From Pirellulales bacterium (GTDB lineage Bacteria; Planctomycetota; Planctomycetia; Pirellulales; JAICIG01): a DNA stretch of 30,835 nt. The stretch covers positions 1-30,835 of the forward strand of contig JAICIG010000026.1 in assembly GCA_025924495.1 (NCBI GenBank), in the 5' to 3' direction. Below the pieces are notes generated by a model, which worked only from the letters and a program-made list of their open reading frames with translations, ran no database searches and was not told the DNA's origin. The position numbers were made by a program, and so were the translations under genes. Within the stretch, counting starts at the first letter, position 1. Each line of letters opens with the position of its first letter. This document shows, one piece after another, positions 1 through 7,745 of this stretch.

Positions 1-33
1 CAGAGTGCTTCGTCCCAGGTGTGTCGTGCTCAT
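1..33 (-). CDS. Possible 5' end of a leftward gene running off the window
   Basis: On the minus strand an ATG at 33-31 opens a frame with no stop up to the window edge (eleven codons, starting MSTTHLGRS). A weak purine-rich stretch (GGGAAA) lies about 6 bases upstream. It would be divergent from the NAD kinase gene. Eleven codons are too few to recognise a family, so this is only a candidate partial gene. Confidence 0.25.
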   Translation of the reverse strand, partial: MSTTHLGRSTL

Positions 34-248
34 CGAGGTTTCCCTTCTTTAAAGGATCAAAGTCGTGCCGGTATCTTGTGCCGAGCGGCTGGGCCAGTCA
101 AGGAACACGTAGTCCCAGCCTCCAGGTTCCTGATTTCCGCAACCGTAGAATTCGATCACCGCGGTGCAGGCACTCGCCATGGCGGCATCTACGGCCGACC
201 TGGAATCTGGAACTTGGAACTTGCCGGTGTCCCGCCTATCATCAGCTT

Positions 249-1172
249 ATGAGCCAATCTGCTGCCACGAGCCCCATGCAACCGCTGAACCGCCGCAGGC
301 GCGTGATGGTGCTCGGTTCGGGCGATCGCCCGAATGTGCCCGCCGAGGCCGAGCGATTGAGACCGGCCATTGAAGCCCTGGCCGACATTGTGGTCTGGGA
401 TCTTAAGTACGCCGTCGATCTAACCGAGATCGACGCCGATCTGGCAATTGTGCTGGGCGGCGATGGTTCGATCTTGCGGGCGGCGCATCAGATGGGCTAC
501 CGCCAAGTTCCTGTGATCGGCGTCAACCTAGGGAAATTGGGTTTTCTGGCAGACCTGTCGCCGGCCGATTTTTTGCAGGCGTGGCCCGATATCTGTGCGG
601 GCAAGTTCCGCACGATCGAGCACCTGATGTTCGAATGCCGCCTGGAGCGAACGACCGATCCAAGGCGACAGCATTGGGAAACGGCGTCCGCCCAGTTGGG
701 ATTGAACGAAGTAGCGGTCCTAGCCGGGCCGCCGTTCGCCATGCTCGACATTCATCTCTACGTTGACTCAGAATTGGTAACTACCTATAGTTGCGACGGT
801 TTGATCGTCAGCACGCCTGTCGGCTCGACGGCGCACAACCTTTCGGCCGGCGGACCGATCCTGCGCAAGGACTTGCAGGCGTTCGTGATTTCGCCGATCA
901 GCCCGCACACGTTGAGCAATCGTCCGGTCGTCGATGCGGCCAGTCGGGTTTATGAGTTGGTCGTTCCTCGTCCGCACGCCGGGACCGCCGCGATCGTTGA
1001 CGGGCGCGTGCTGTGCTCGCCCATGCAACCGGGAGACCGGGTGCGAATCGAGCGATCGCAAGCGAAGTTCAAGCTAGTCGAGGCGCCTGGATACGGGTAT
1101 TACCGTACGTTGCGTGAGAAGCTCGGCTGGGGCGGTCAGTGGCTCCCAGGCGGCGAACGAACGAGTGGTTAG
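249..1172 (+). CDS. nadK: NAD kinase
   Basis: ATP-dependent NAD kinase, the cytosolic enzyme that phosphorylates NAD+ to NADP+. The 307-residue product has the family landmarks in order: the GGDGSIL nucleotide motif near residue 73, the LGKLGFL segment about 25 residues later, and the glycine-rich CDGLIVSTPVGSTAHNLSAG block that binds NAD, followed by ISPISPHTLSNRP. The open frame extends upstream to base 21, but that extension is Arg/Pro/Ser-rich and unlike the family. I therefore start at the ATG at 249; an in-frame ATG at 276 is a close alternative. Neither has a clear Shine-Dalgarno. The length is normal for bacterial NadK. The next gene follows on the same strand after about 150 bases. 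Confidence 0.93.
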   Translation: MSQSAATSPMQPLNRRRRVMVLGSGDRPNVPAEAERLRPAIEALADIVVWDLKYAVDLTEIDADLAIVLGGDGSILRAAHQMGYRQVPVIGVNLGKLGFLADLSPADFLQAWPDICAGKFRTIEHLMFECRLERTTDPRRQHWETASAQLGLNEVAVLAGPPFAMLDIHLYVDSELVTTYSCDGLIVSTPVGSTAHNLSAGGPILRKDLQAFVISPISPHTLSNRPVVDAASRVYELVVPRPHAGTAAIVDGRVLCSPMQPGDRVRIERSQAKFKLVEAPGYGYYRTLREKLGWGGQWLPGGERTSG

Positions 1173-1321
1173 CCGTTTGCCGGCGCCGAACAGTCGCTCT
1201 TGCTGACAACATGTTAAACGATCGGAGCGCAGCCGTCTGCGGAGTGCGAAACGATCGACGAAGTTCTTCGATTCAAATATATCCACTTCGGCAGTTCGAA
1301 CCTCGAAAGGATGCGAGTTCG

Positions 1322-2320
1322 ATGCATCAGTTGCTCCGTTTCCCGCGGTTTCGCTCGTTTCTGTTTCTCTTCGTGATTGGCGCCGCCAGCCATTTGGTCT
1401 TGGCGGCGGAAGAGGCGCAGGCGGTGAAATCGGCCGACGCCAGCGCCAAAAAGTACAAGCTGCGCTACCATTTCAAGGAGGAAGAAATCCTCCGCTGGGA
1501 GGTCGAACATCGGGCCCAGATTCGCACCACCATCCAGGGCACGACGCAGACCGCGGAAACGCTCAGCAACTCCATCAAGATCTGGAAAGTCAACAAGGTC
1601 GATGATAAGGGCCAGGCGACGTTTACTTACTCCGTCGAAAGCGTCGACATGCGGCAGAAATTCGATGGTCGGCAGGAACTGCGTTACAACAGCGAAACCG
1701 ACACGGAAGTGCCTCCCGGCTTCGGCGATGTGGCCAAAGCGGTTGGCGTGCCGTTGGCGGTGGTCACACTCGATGATCGCGGCAAGCTGGTCAAGCGAGA
1801 AGAAAAGCGACCTTCGGCGACCCCTGCGCCCGATGCAGTCACGCCGCCGTTGCCCGACGAGCCCGTAGCGATTGGCGAAGAGTGGTTCACGCCGGCCGAC
1901 ATCACCGTCACGCTCAAAACAGGCGAGGTCAAGAAGATCAAGGCTCGGCAGCGCTATGCCTTGGAAAGCGTCCACAACGACGTCGCCGTGATCGCGCTGG
2001 AAACGCAGATTCTATCTCCGGTGCACGATAACCCCGAGATTGAAGCGCAGTTGGTTCAAAGCAAAAGTAATGGGCACATCCGTTTTGCCATCGACGCAGG
2101 ACGCATCGTCTCACAGCAAAGCGACGTTGACGAGCGGGTCAATGGCTTCCAGGGCGAAGCCAGCAGCTTGCACTGCGTAACGCGCTTCAGCGAAAAACTG
2201 TTGTCGGACACGGCCAAGACGGCGCGCCGCGCTCCTGCGGCGGGACCGATTGCCGGGCCAATTGCTGGTCCACCGGCAACAGCTACGGGCAGCAGCCGCA
2301 AGACCGGACTGCGAAGGTAA
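1322..2320 (+). CDS. Secreted protein of unknown function
   Basis: A 332-residue protein with a clear signal peptide: basic residues, then the hydrophobic run FLFLFVIGAASHLVLA, with likely cleavage before AEEAQ. The mature part is beta-rich and hydrophilic, with the periodic charged segments YKLRYHFKEEE, IKIWKVNKVDD and VVTLDDRGKLVKREEK. It resembles the uncharacterised planctomycete secreted proteins grouped around DUF6263; that assignment is from memory and tentative. The C-terminus has the short repeat GPIAGPIAGP and a basic end. The frame is open upstream to 1139, but the signal peptide fixes the start at 1322, with AAAGG about 12 bases upstream. It converges on the M19 peptidase with only 18 bases between stops. 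Function unknown. Confidence 0.75.
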   Translation: MHQLLRFPRFRSFLFLFVIGAASHLVLAAEEAQAVKSADASAKKYKLRYHFKEEEILRWEVEHRAQIRTTIQGTTQTAETLSNSIKIWKVNKVDDKGQATFTYSVESVDMRQKFDGRQELRYNSETDTEVPPGFGDVAKAVGVPLAVVTLDDRGKLVKREEKRPSATPAPDAVTPPLPDEPVAIGEEWFTPADITVTLKTGEVKKIKARQRYALESVHNDVAVIALETQILSPVHDNPEIEAQLVQSKSNGHIRFAIDAGRIVSQQSDVDERVNGFQGEASSLHCVTRFSEKLLSDTAKTARRAPAAGPIAGPIAGPPATATGSSRKTGLRR

Positions 2321-2338
2321 CGCCTTTCACAACGCGAA

Positions 2339-3433
2339 TCATGCCCACGCTTCTTTCAGGAACCTGATCCAGTTGCCATGGGCGATCTGTTCGACGTCGG
2401 CCTCTTTATAGCCGCGTTTGCGGAGGAAGTCGGGCAGCCGCTGCAGATCGGCAATTGAATCGAGGTCGCCGGGCGACTGCTCGAGGCCGAAGCCGCCATC
2501 GAGATCCGTGCCGATGGCCGAATGTCGAGCATTGCCGGCTAACTGGCAAACGTGGTCCATGTGATCGAGCATGTGTTCGAGCTTAACGCCCGCCTCCTGT
2601 GGCGTCGTCTTGCCGCGGATCCAGCCCGGAACCATCATCCAGGCATCGAGCGCAGCGCCGATCACCGCGCCGCGCTCGATCAGCGCCTTGAGCTGCTCAT
2701 CGCTGAACTGGCGTTCTTCGGGGACCAACGTTCGGCAGTTGGAGTGGCTGGCCCAGACGCGGCCGTGAAAATGATCCATCGCTTCCCAAAAGCTCACGTC
2801 GCAGAGATGCGTGGCATCTAAGATAATGCCAAGCCGTTCCATTTCGTTGAGCAGTTCGCGGCCCTTAACGCCCAGGCCGCCGCTGGAATGCGTGCCAAAG
2901 GCATACGTGCCGGGTCCATAGTGAGCGGGGCCAACGGCTCGCAGGCCTTGTTCGTAGGCGCGCTCAAGATGCTTCGGCGTGAGAATCGAATCCGCGCCCT
3001 CGAGACTCAGGATATAGCCGATCGGCGCATTGTCCGGCGGCGCGCTCTGCCACAGCGCGACATGCTTCTCCAGGCCGTCGACGGTAGTGATTTGGACCAT
3101 TTGCCCCGCCTCTTCCATGGCACGGTACCAGGCCAATTGTCCTTGGGTCTGCGCCCAAGCGATTTCCGGACTTTGCCAGCCGGGCAGCGGATTGCTGGTC
3201 TTCACATAGCGGGCGATCTGGGTAGCGACGCAAATGCCGACTTGGCCGCGACGCATCTCGGGCAACGTGACTGTCCCTTTGGCGCGGTCAACCTTGTCGG
3301 TGCGGCCTGTTTCGCGGCGGCGAATCTCGGCGACGGGCTGAGTAATGTCTCGGTTCCATTCCAAGGCATTCATGCTGAGATCGAGATGGGCGTCAAAAAT
3401 AAGCATGGCAGTGGCGGGCTCGCGGTTGGTCAT
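2339..3433 (-). CDS. Membrane dipeptidase, peptidase family M19
   Basis: A renal-dipeptidase-like, zinc-dependent TIM-barrel hydrolase of 364 residues. The family hydrolyses dipeptides, often ones with a D-residue at the C-terminal position. The expected metal ligands are visible: H16 and D18 in DAHLDLS, E145 in SLEGADS, H209 in ATHLCDVSFW and H230 in WASHSNCR, plus the late GTDLDGGFG segment. There is no signal peptide or membrane segment, so the bacterial protein is probably cytoplasmic despite the family name. The start is either the ATG at 3433 or an in-frame ATG at 3406 (MLIFDAHLD); neither has a good Shine-Dalgarno. The upstream neighbour on the same strand is the methyltransferase, 254 bases away, so co-transcription is uncertain. 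Confidence 0.9.
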   Translation of the reverse strand: MTNREPATAMLIFDAHLDLSMNALEWNRDITQPVAEIRRRETGRTDKVDRAKGTVTLPEMRRGQVGICVATQIARYVKTSNPLPGWQSPEIAWAQTQGQLAWYRAMEEAGQMVQITTVDGLEKHVALWQSAPPDNAPIGYILSLEGADSILTPKHLERAYEQGLRAVGPAHYGPGTYAFGTHSSGGLGVKGRELLNEMERLGIILDATHLCDVSFWEAMDHFHGRVWASHSNCRTLVPEERQFSDEQLKALIERGAVIGAALDAWMMVPGWIRGKTTPQEAGVKLEHMLDHMDHVCQLAGNARHSAIGTDLDGGFGLEQSPGDLDSIADLQRLPDFLRKRGYKEADVEQIAHGNWIRFLKEAWA

Positions 3434-3687
3434 GGCGGGGAGAGAACGCGCCGCTCAAGGCAATGCTCCGATGCCAGCTTCACGGCGCTGCGGAACGTTG
3501 GGACGTCCCGAAGAAAGTCGCGGGGTTTCGACTGCGCGTCTGAGGCGTGGCCCTCTCCTTCATGCGAGAGGAATACCAGATGGCATGCCCTGACGGTCAT
3601 TTTATGCTATCGCTCGACGTCGGCGCTCGCAACCAACTTGAACGCGTAGTCATTTCTCACTTGGTTAAGGTCTCGACAAATCGGGAA

Positions 3688-5007
3688 TCAAGGCTCGATC
3701 CGCCGAGCGAGAATCGCCATAATGGCATCGCCAAGCCGGGTAATGAAAAGCGTGGCCTCGTTGTCGCCGGGCACGATCAATTGTCGACGCACCTGTTCGG
3801 GATCATGTGGGACGGCTCGCTTCTTGACCTCCAGGCGGCCACAGCCCCGTTTTCGCAATAAGGTCTTGAGCCGCCTGAGGTCAAACGGCAGCACTTCCGC
3901 AACTTCAAACCAGGCTAAGGCTGGATCGGGCGCCAATTGGTCGCCGGTCAGATAAGCACTACCAGCGGCAATGGCTTCGAGTTTCCGTTCAGCGGCTAAC
4001 ACGCCGCTGAGATCTGCTGCCAGGACTGCCGCGTCGGGTTCGGCAAGGTATCTTCTCAGCTTTCCAGCTACGGCAGGCGGCGATGACTGCCCGATGATGC
4101 TGCGCACCCGCCACCGCACACCGTCTGGCCGTGGCTCTTGCTCTGATTGTTCCGCGCTCGGCGCAGCGCACTCAGCGCTCAACACGCTGGCGCGATGCTG
4201 CCCCGGCTCGCGTCCAAGAGCGCCAAACCAAGCGACTAGCTGCCGGCATTCGCCGGCTCGGCTGATCCATTCCAATTCAGCGTCGCTCTCCCAACCCGAC
4301 GGCAAGTGGGCGGCGGGCGACAACTTTATGACGCCGGAACTACATGCTGAAAGGAGGAGCTCGATCGTCGGCATGCCCGGCTCATGCAATTCGACGCGCG
4401 TCGTACGGCGCCCTCGCGGTCTGCGATCGGGATCGATATGCCAGGCGGCAACGCCCTTGAGCAGCGTCGAGTCAACGTCGTTTATCGTCGCTCGCGAGGT
4501 AATCCTCCGCTGCGTCTCGCGCTGCGTCGCCAGATTGGCTTCGGCAAAAAGCGCCGCGACCGGATTTCTATCGATCCCGATTGTCGGCCCCCGATCCGCC
4601 ATCGCCAACAAATCGCCGCCGATCCCACAGCAAAAATCGACAAGCGGACCCGAGGTGGGAAATCGCGCGGCCTTATAGGCGGCAATCCATTCATCCGTCG
4701 CCTGTTCAAGTCCCTTCGGCGTGAAAAACATTCGGTCCGCAGCGGAGAATTTTTGTTTCGCACGGCGGCGCAGCTCTGCCTGTTCCAACACCAAATGGCA
4801 ACGCGCGGGCGACAAATGCTTGCGTAGCGCTGCCGCCTGGCGCACGAGATCGGCGGGTTGAAGCGAGCTCTCGGTGAGCCATTGCCGGCCTTCATCGCCC
4901 AGCAACCAACGATAATCTTCCAGCGCCGCCAGCGAATTCAACGGAGGACTTTTCGACGAGATTACGTTGCTTGCAAGCCGCCAGCTACTATTGTAGTCTG
5001 GCCCCAC
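3688..5007 (-). CDS. Class I SAM-dependent methyltransferase with THUMP-like C-terminal domain
   Basis: A 439-residue protein. An N-terminal helical region (about 1-95) precedes a Rossmann methyltransferase core with motif I at about 122-131 (LVDFCCGIGG) and the acidic GIDRNP strand after it. The DPDRRPRGRR segment at 192-201 matches the DPxRR signature of this family. The C-terminus (about 365-430: EVLPFDLRRLKTLLRKRG, then EVKKRAVPHDPE) matches the THUMP-like domain found behind such methyltransferases. The substrate is unknown; THUMP-type domains suggest RNA. The best start is a GTG at 5007, only 26 bases from the divergent ATG at 5034, so any divergent promoters must overlap the coding ends. 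A start further downstream cannot be excluded. Confidence 0.85.
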   Translation of the reverse strand: MGPDYNSSWRLASNVISSKSPPLNSLAALEDYRWLLGDEGRQWLTESSLQPADLVRQAAALRKHLSPARCHLVLEQAELRRRAKQKFSAADRMFFTPKGLEQATDEWIAAYKAARFPTSGPLVDFCCGIGGDLLAMADRGPTIGIDRNPVAALFAEANLATQRETQRRITSRATINDVDSTLLKGVAAWHIDPDRRPRGRRTTRVELHEPGMPTIELLLSACSSGVIKLSPAAHLPSGWESDAELEWISRAGECRQLVAWFGALGREPGQHRASVLSAECAAPSAEQSEQEPRPDGVRWRVRSIIGQSSPPAVAGKLRRYLAEPDAAVLAADLSGVLAAERKLEAIAAGSAYLTGDQLAPDPALAWFEVAEVLPFDLRRLKTLLRKRGCGRLEVKKRAVPHDPEQVRRQLIVPGDNEATLFITRLGDAIMAILARRIEP

Positions 5008-5033
5008 CTGCCACGCCTATCCAGCGAGTGCCG

Positions 5034-5636
5034 ATGGCTGAAAGCGGCGAATTGCTTGGTATTTACTTGCACCTGGCTCGTGCCAGCGAGGCCCGAAACC
5101 GCCCTTTAGTGCGAGACAAGCTGCTGGTGCTGGCCGGCGCAATCGCTGCCGAATCCGGCCTGGCGCCCATTGCCTCGGTTTGTCGCTCGCGAATTCTGGC
5201 GAACAACCCCGGCCATCTTGTCGGGCATTATCCCACATTTGCCGATGCCCTGGACGACGAACGTTTCCAGAATTATCGAATCCGACTGCAGTCGCATTAT
5301 TCGCGCGAGCGGGCTGAGCACATGTTGCAATCGCTAGGCATCGAACTCGCGAGAGAACGCGCGGCCTATTACGACGATGGGGAATATGCCGCGACACTGC
5401 TGTCCGCCTCGCCGGAGGAGCTCGAGTCGGCGTCTGGCTCCCCTACCCTGCCGACGCCAGATTCGACGCCGCCTGCAAATCCTTACGCCCCTCCCCATTC
5501 CCCCCTTCCCGTTAAGCGGCGGCCGCTGATTCTCGGCGATCGCTGGCTGGCATTGACTGCGATTCTCGCCCTGTTGATCTTGCCGTTGGCGATGGCGCTC
5601 TTGATCGCTCTGGCCAGGTGGCTGGGACGAACGTAG
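5034..5636 (+). CDS. Small protein with one C-terminal transmembrane helix, unknown function
   Basis: A 200-residue protein. Residues 1-130 form a soluble helical domain containing DKLLVLAGAIAAESGLAPIA, NNPGHLVGHYPTFADAL and RAEHMLQSLGIEL. Residues 136-162 are a Pro/Ser-rich linker. Residues 171-195 form a single hydrophobic helix, and the protein ends in RWLGRT, so it is probably tail-anchored with the domain in the cytoplasm. The frame is open back to 4971, but the ATG at 5034 avoids overlapping the divergent methyltransferase. There is no convincing Shine-Dalgarno. The N-terminal domain looks like one I associate with planctomycete hypothetical proteins, but I cannot name a function. Confidence 0.72.
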   Translation: MAESGELLGIYLHLARASEARNRPLVRDKLLVLAGAIAAESGLAPIASVCRSRILANNPGHLVGHYPTFADALDDERFQNYRIRLQSHYSRERAEHMLQSLGIELARERAAYYDDGEYAATLLSASPEELESASGSPTLPTPDSTPPANPYAPPHSPLPVKRRPLILGDRWLALTAILALLILPLAMALLIALARWLGRT

Positions 5637-5853
5637 CGACTATGCTCATGGCGCCTGTGAATTGCTTCAGGCAAAGGAGCGCGCCAGCGGCGTGAAGCGA
5701 AAAGTTCGGCGGCCTCGGCGCCGATGCTGTTGAATACGCGACGCGCAACGGATCACGAAAGCGGAAGAGACATCCGGCGCTAGTGGCGGGCGCCCGGTTC
5801 GCCGCGGTCTTCCATCCGCTTGGCGCTTTGCCTGCCGCAGAGAGTGAGAAGTA

Positions 5854-6519
5854 ATGTTCGGTCGTACGGGATTCGCCATCATGCTGGCCGGCGCCGTCAG
5901 TGCGCCGTACCTGATGTCTTCGGGGGTCGGCAACCTGACCGGTTCGAAGCCGGCGTCGGAAGAACAAGTATCCGCTGATCAGGGCGCCGCACGCCCGGAC
6001 GGCAGCGCCCCGCAGGCGATTTCGCTCCCGACAGCCGCAGGCCTTCCCGCCCCTTTGCCAGCCGCGGATGGCGCGCCTCCCGCGCTGCCGATCGAAGAGG
6101 TGTTTCGGTTCGATCTGACCTTGGCCTGGGTCCTAGGGCATTGGCCTCGAGTCTCGGCGGGGCTTGCCGACGTCGACCTGCAAGGCTACCGCGCGCCGTT
6201 GGTCACTGGCACGCAGCCCGATGATCTCGCAGGGTCGCTGACTTATTACTTCAACAAGCGCCAGCGTCTGCAGCGGATTACCTTCTTCGGCACGACGGGC
6301 GATACGCGCCGTCTGGTTGCCCTGCTCGCCCTGCGGCATCATTTCGTGCGCGAACTGGGCAGCGACCCGAGCTTGTTCCTGTATCGAGTTCGGGAAGAGC
6401 GCAAAGTGGTCAGCGAGTTGCGCATTAAGCCTTCGAGCATTGTCCGCGCCGACGCGCCTCGCTCTCGATTCGAAGTCGCCTTGTTAATCGAACGTCCCGC
6501 GTCGCTCGATAACGAGTAA
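5854..6519 (+). CDS. Planctomycete hypothetical protein (DUF6690-like)
   Basis: A 221-residue protein. It has a short hydrophobic N-terminus (FAIMLAGAVSAPYLM) that may be a signal peptide or anchor, then an Ala/Pro-rich linker to about residue 75. A conserved-looking domain follows with FRFDLTLAWVLGHWPRVS, LQGYRAPLVTGTQPDDLAGS and YYFNKRQRLQRITFFG. This pattern matches, from memory, the uncharacterised planctomycete family DUF6690; the name is tentative. The start is well supported by the purine-rich GAGTGAGAAG just upstream of the ATG. The gene stands alone, 217 bases after the previous one, and converges on the diadenylate cyclase with 17 bases between stops. Function unknown. Confidence 0.78.
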   Translation: MFGRTGFAIMLAGAVSAPYLMSSGVGNLTGSKPASEEQVSADQGAARPDGSAPQAISLPTAAGLPAPLPAADGAPPALPIEEVFRFDLTLAWVLGHWPRVSAGLADVDLQGYRAPLVTGTQPDDLAGSLTYYFNKRQRLQRITFFGTTGDTRRLVALLALRHHFVRELGSDPSLFLYRVREERKVVSELRIKPSSIVRADAPRSRFEVALLIERPASLDNE

Positions 6520-6536
6520 CGGCCGATCCCGTCGAC

Positions 6537-7463
6537 TCATTCATTGGGCGGTTCATACTCGAAATCTCGCCATTTCATCGGGCGGCGGAAGGGTTCGATC
6601 CGCAGCACCACCTGGCCGTTCTGGAAGATTCGCACCGTGCCGTTGGATTCGCTCACGGCCACGGCAACGGCGTTGGTTGCCCGGCTGATAGCAGCCGCCG
6701 CCCAATGCCGGGCTCCAAGGCCTTTGGAAAGGGTGATGCTCGCCGCCGAGGCGTCAAGGTACTGACTGGCGGCTTCGACGGTGCCGTCGGCTGCGATTAA
6801 GATTGCGCCGTCCATTTGGGCAATCTCCTTGATTGCCTCGCGGACGCGAGCCGATTTCAGGTTGCGTTCTTTACGACTGTAGCCCTTGACGGGGTCGAAG
6901 CCCGCCGGCCGGCTCATTTTGCGCACTTTTTGCGTATCGCCGACGACGAACAACGTGCCTACCGGCTTGCCCTCACGACCCTCGCGGCCAATTTCCAGCG
7001 CCAAGTTCACGACAATTTGCAGGGTGTCGAGCGGAACGCGGGTCTCCAGTTGCTGCAGGTCGCGGACGGTGAGCCTGCCAAGATGATCCCCCAGGTCAAT
7101 CACGCTAATCGAGTCGATGCTATGCGCCTCGAAACCGCTGTAAACCGCCACCACGCGGGCGCCCGGAATGACGAGTTCGTCGGCCACCGCCTCGAGCAAC
7201 GCTTGCGAAAGCTTGTCGTAAACTGGGCTCTCGCGCATTTCCAGAACCACGATCGCCAATCCTGCTTCCTTGGCCCCTGCGAGTTGCTCGGGGGCGTCAG
7301 CCGCCACGATCACCTTTTCTCCGGCAGCGTGCCGTTTGAGCTGCTGCCAATCCGTCGGCCCCTCGAGCAACAATAGAATTGCGTGCGCACCGGAAGCCTT
7401 TGCCAGCCCGGCAGCGGCGTCGTAAACCGTTTCGAATTCTTCGTTGAACTTCAAAGGCTGCAT
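6537..7463 (-). CDS. Diadenylate cyclase, DacZ-like (c-di-AMP synthase)
   Basis: A soluble 308-residue protein with a C-terminal DAC (DisA_N) domain that condenses two ATP to c-di-AMP. Catalytic landmarks are DGA at 218-220 (in IAQMDGAILI) and RH at 252-253 (in SKGLGARHWAAAA). GREGKPVGTLFVVGD at about 162-176 is the usual entry into the domain. Residues 1-155 form an alpha/beta domain (HAILLLLEG, KVIVAADAP, LAIVVLEM, ARVVAVYSG), recalling the pyruvate-kinase-like N-terminal domain of archaeal DacZ. It is unlike DisA, which has DNA-binding HhH parts, and unlike membrane CdaA. The frame is open to 7658, but the extra 65 residues are low-complexity and not protein-like. The ATG at 7463 has GAGCAGG upstream. 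A terminator-like hairpin lies in the leader. Confidence 0.9.
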   Translation of the reverse strand: MQPLKFNEEFETVYDAAAGLAKASGAHAILLLLEGPTDWQQLKRHAAGEKVIVAADAPEQLAGAKEAGLAIVVLEMRESPVYDKLSQALLEAVADELVIPGARVVAVYSGFEAHSIDSISVIDLGDHLGRLTVRDLQQLETRVPLDTLQIVVNLALEIGREGREGKPVGTLFVVGDTQKVRKMSRPAGFDPVKGYSRKERNLKSARVREAIKEIAQMDGAILIAADGTVEAASQYLDASAASITLSKGLGARHWAAAAISRATNAVAVAVSESNGTVRIFQNGQVVLRIEPFRRPMKWRDFEYEPPNE

Positions 7464-7498
7464 CGGGGGCCTGCTCGACCGCGCTTGCCCAAGACACG

Positions 7499-7517
7499 AA
7501 AAAAGAGGCGACGCCTC
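7499..7517 (-). terminator. Hairpin plus T6 run in the leader of the diadenylate cyclase gene
   Basis: Read on the minus strand: GAGGC-GTC-GCCTC followed directly by TTTTTT, the form of a short intrinsic terminator. It lies 35 bases before the ATG at 7463 and 229 bases after the stop of the upstream secreted-protein gene. It could end that upstream transcript, or act as an attenuator for the cyclase. The stem is short (5-6 bp), which lowers confidence. Confidence 0.45.
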
Positions 7518-7745
7518 GCGAGTCCACGGGGCGAACGTGGGCAATGTAAGACTTTTCGGCCCAGTGAGCAACGGGCCGCACAGACGATTCTTATCGCATC
7601 GCATTCGCGGCCGCAGGGTCGACTGCGTCTCGAGAGCAGAAATGCTCGCGAGATCCAAATCGGGAGGAGGCGCCGCTACAGTAACCGTCGCGTCGCCTGA
7701 TTCCGGCGATCCGGATGACGTCAGGCGGCGGAACGAGAAAATCGT

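Noticed and set aside
198..222. Short GGAACTTGGAACTTG repeat before nadK
   Set aside because: Two copies of a 7-8 base unit in non-coding DNA, with no sign of function.
1214..1975. 253-codon minus-strand frame opposite the secreted protein
   Set aside because: Arg/Asp-rich, without recognisable motifs, and antisense to a gene with a clear signal peptide.
3547..3575. CCTCTC/GAGAGG hairpin after the methyltransferase stop
   Set aside because: The stem is only six bases with an eight-base loop, no T run, and over 110 bases beyond the stop. Too weak to call a terminator.
2888..3649. 253-codon plus-strand frame opposite the M19 dipeptidase
   Set aside because: The M19 frame has all metal ligands; this one has no family features.
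3971..4678. 235-codon plus-strand frame opposite the methyltransferase
   Set aside because: Ser/Arg-rich shadow of a frame with clear SAM-binding and DPxRR motifs.
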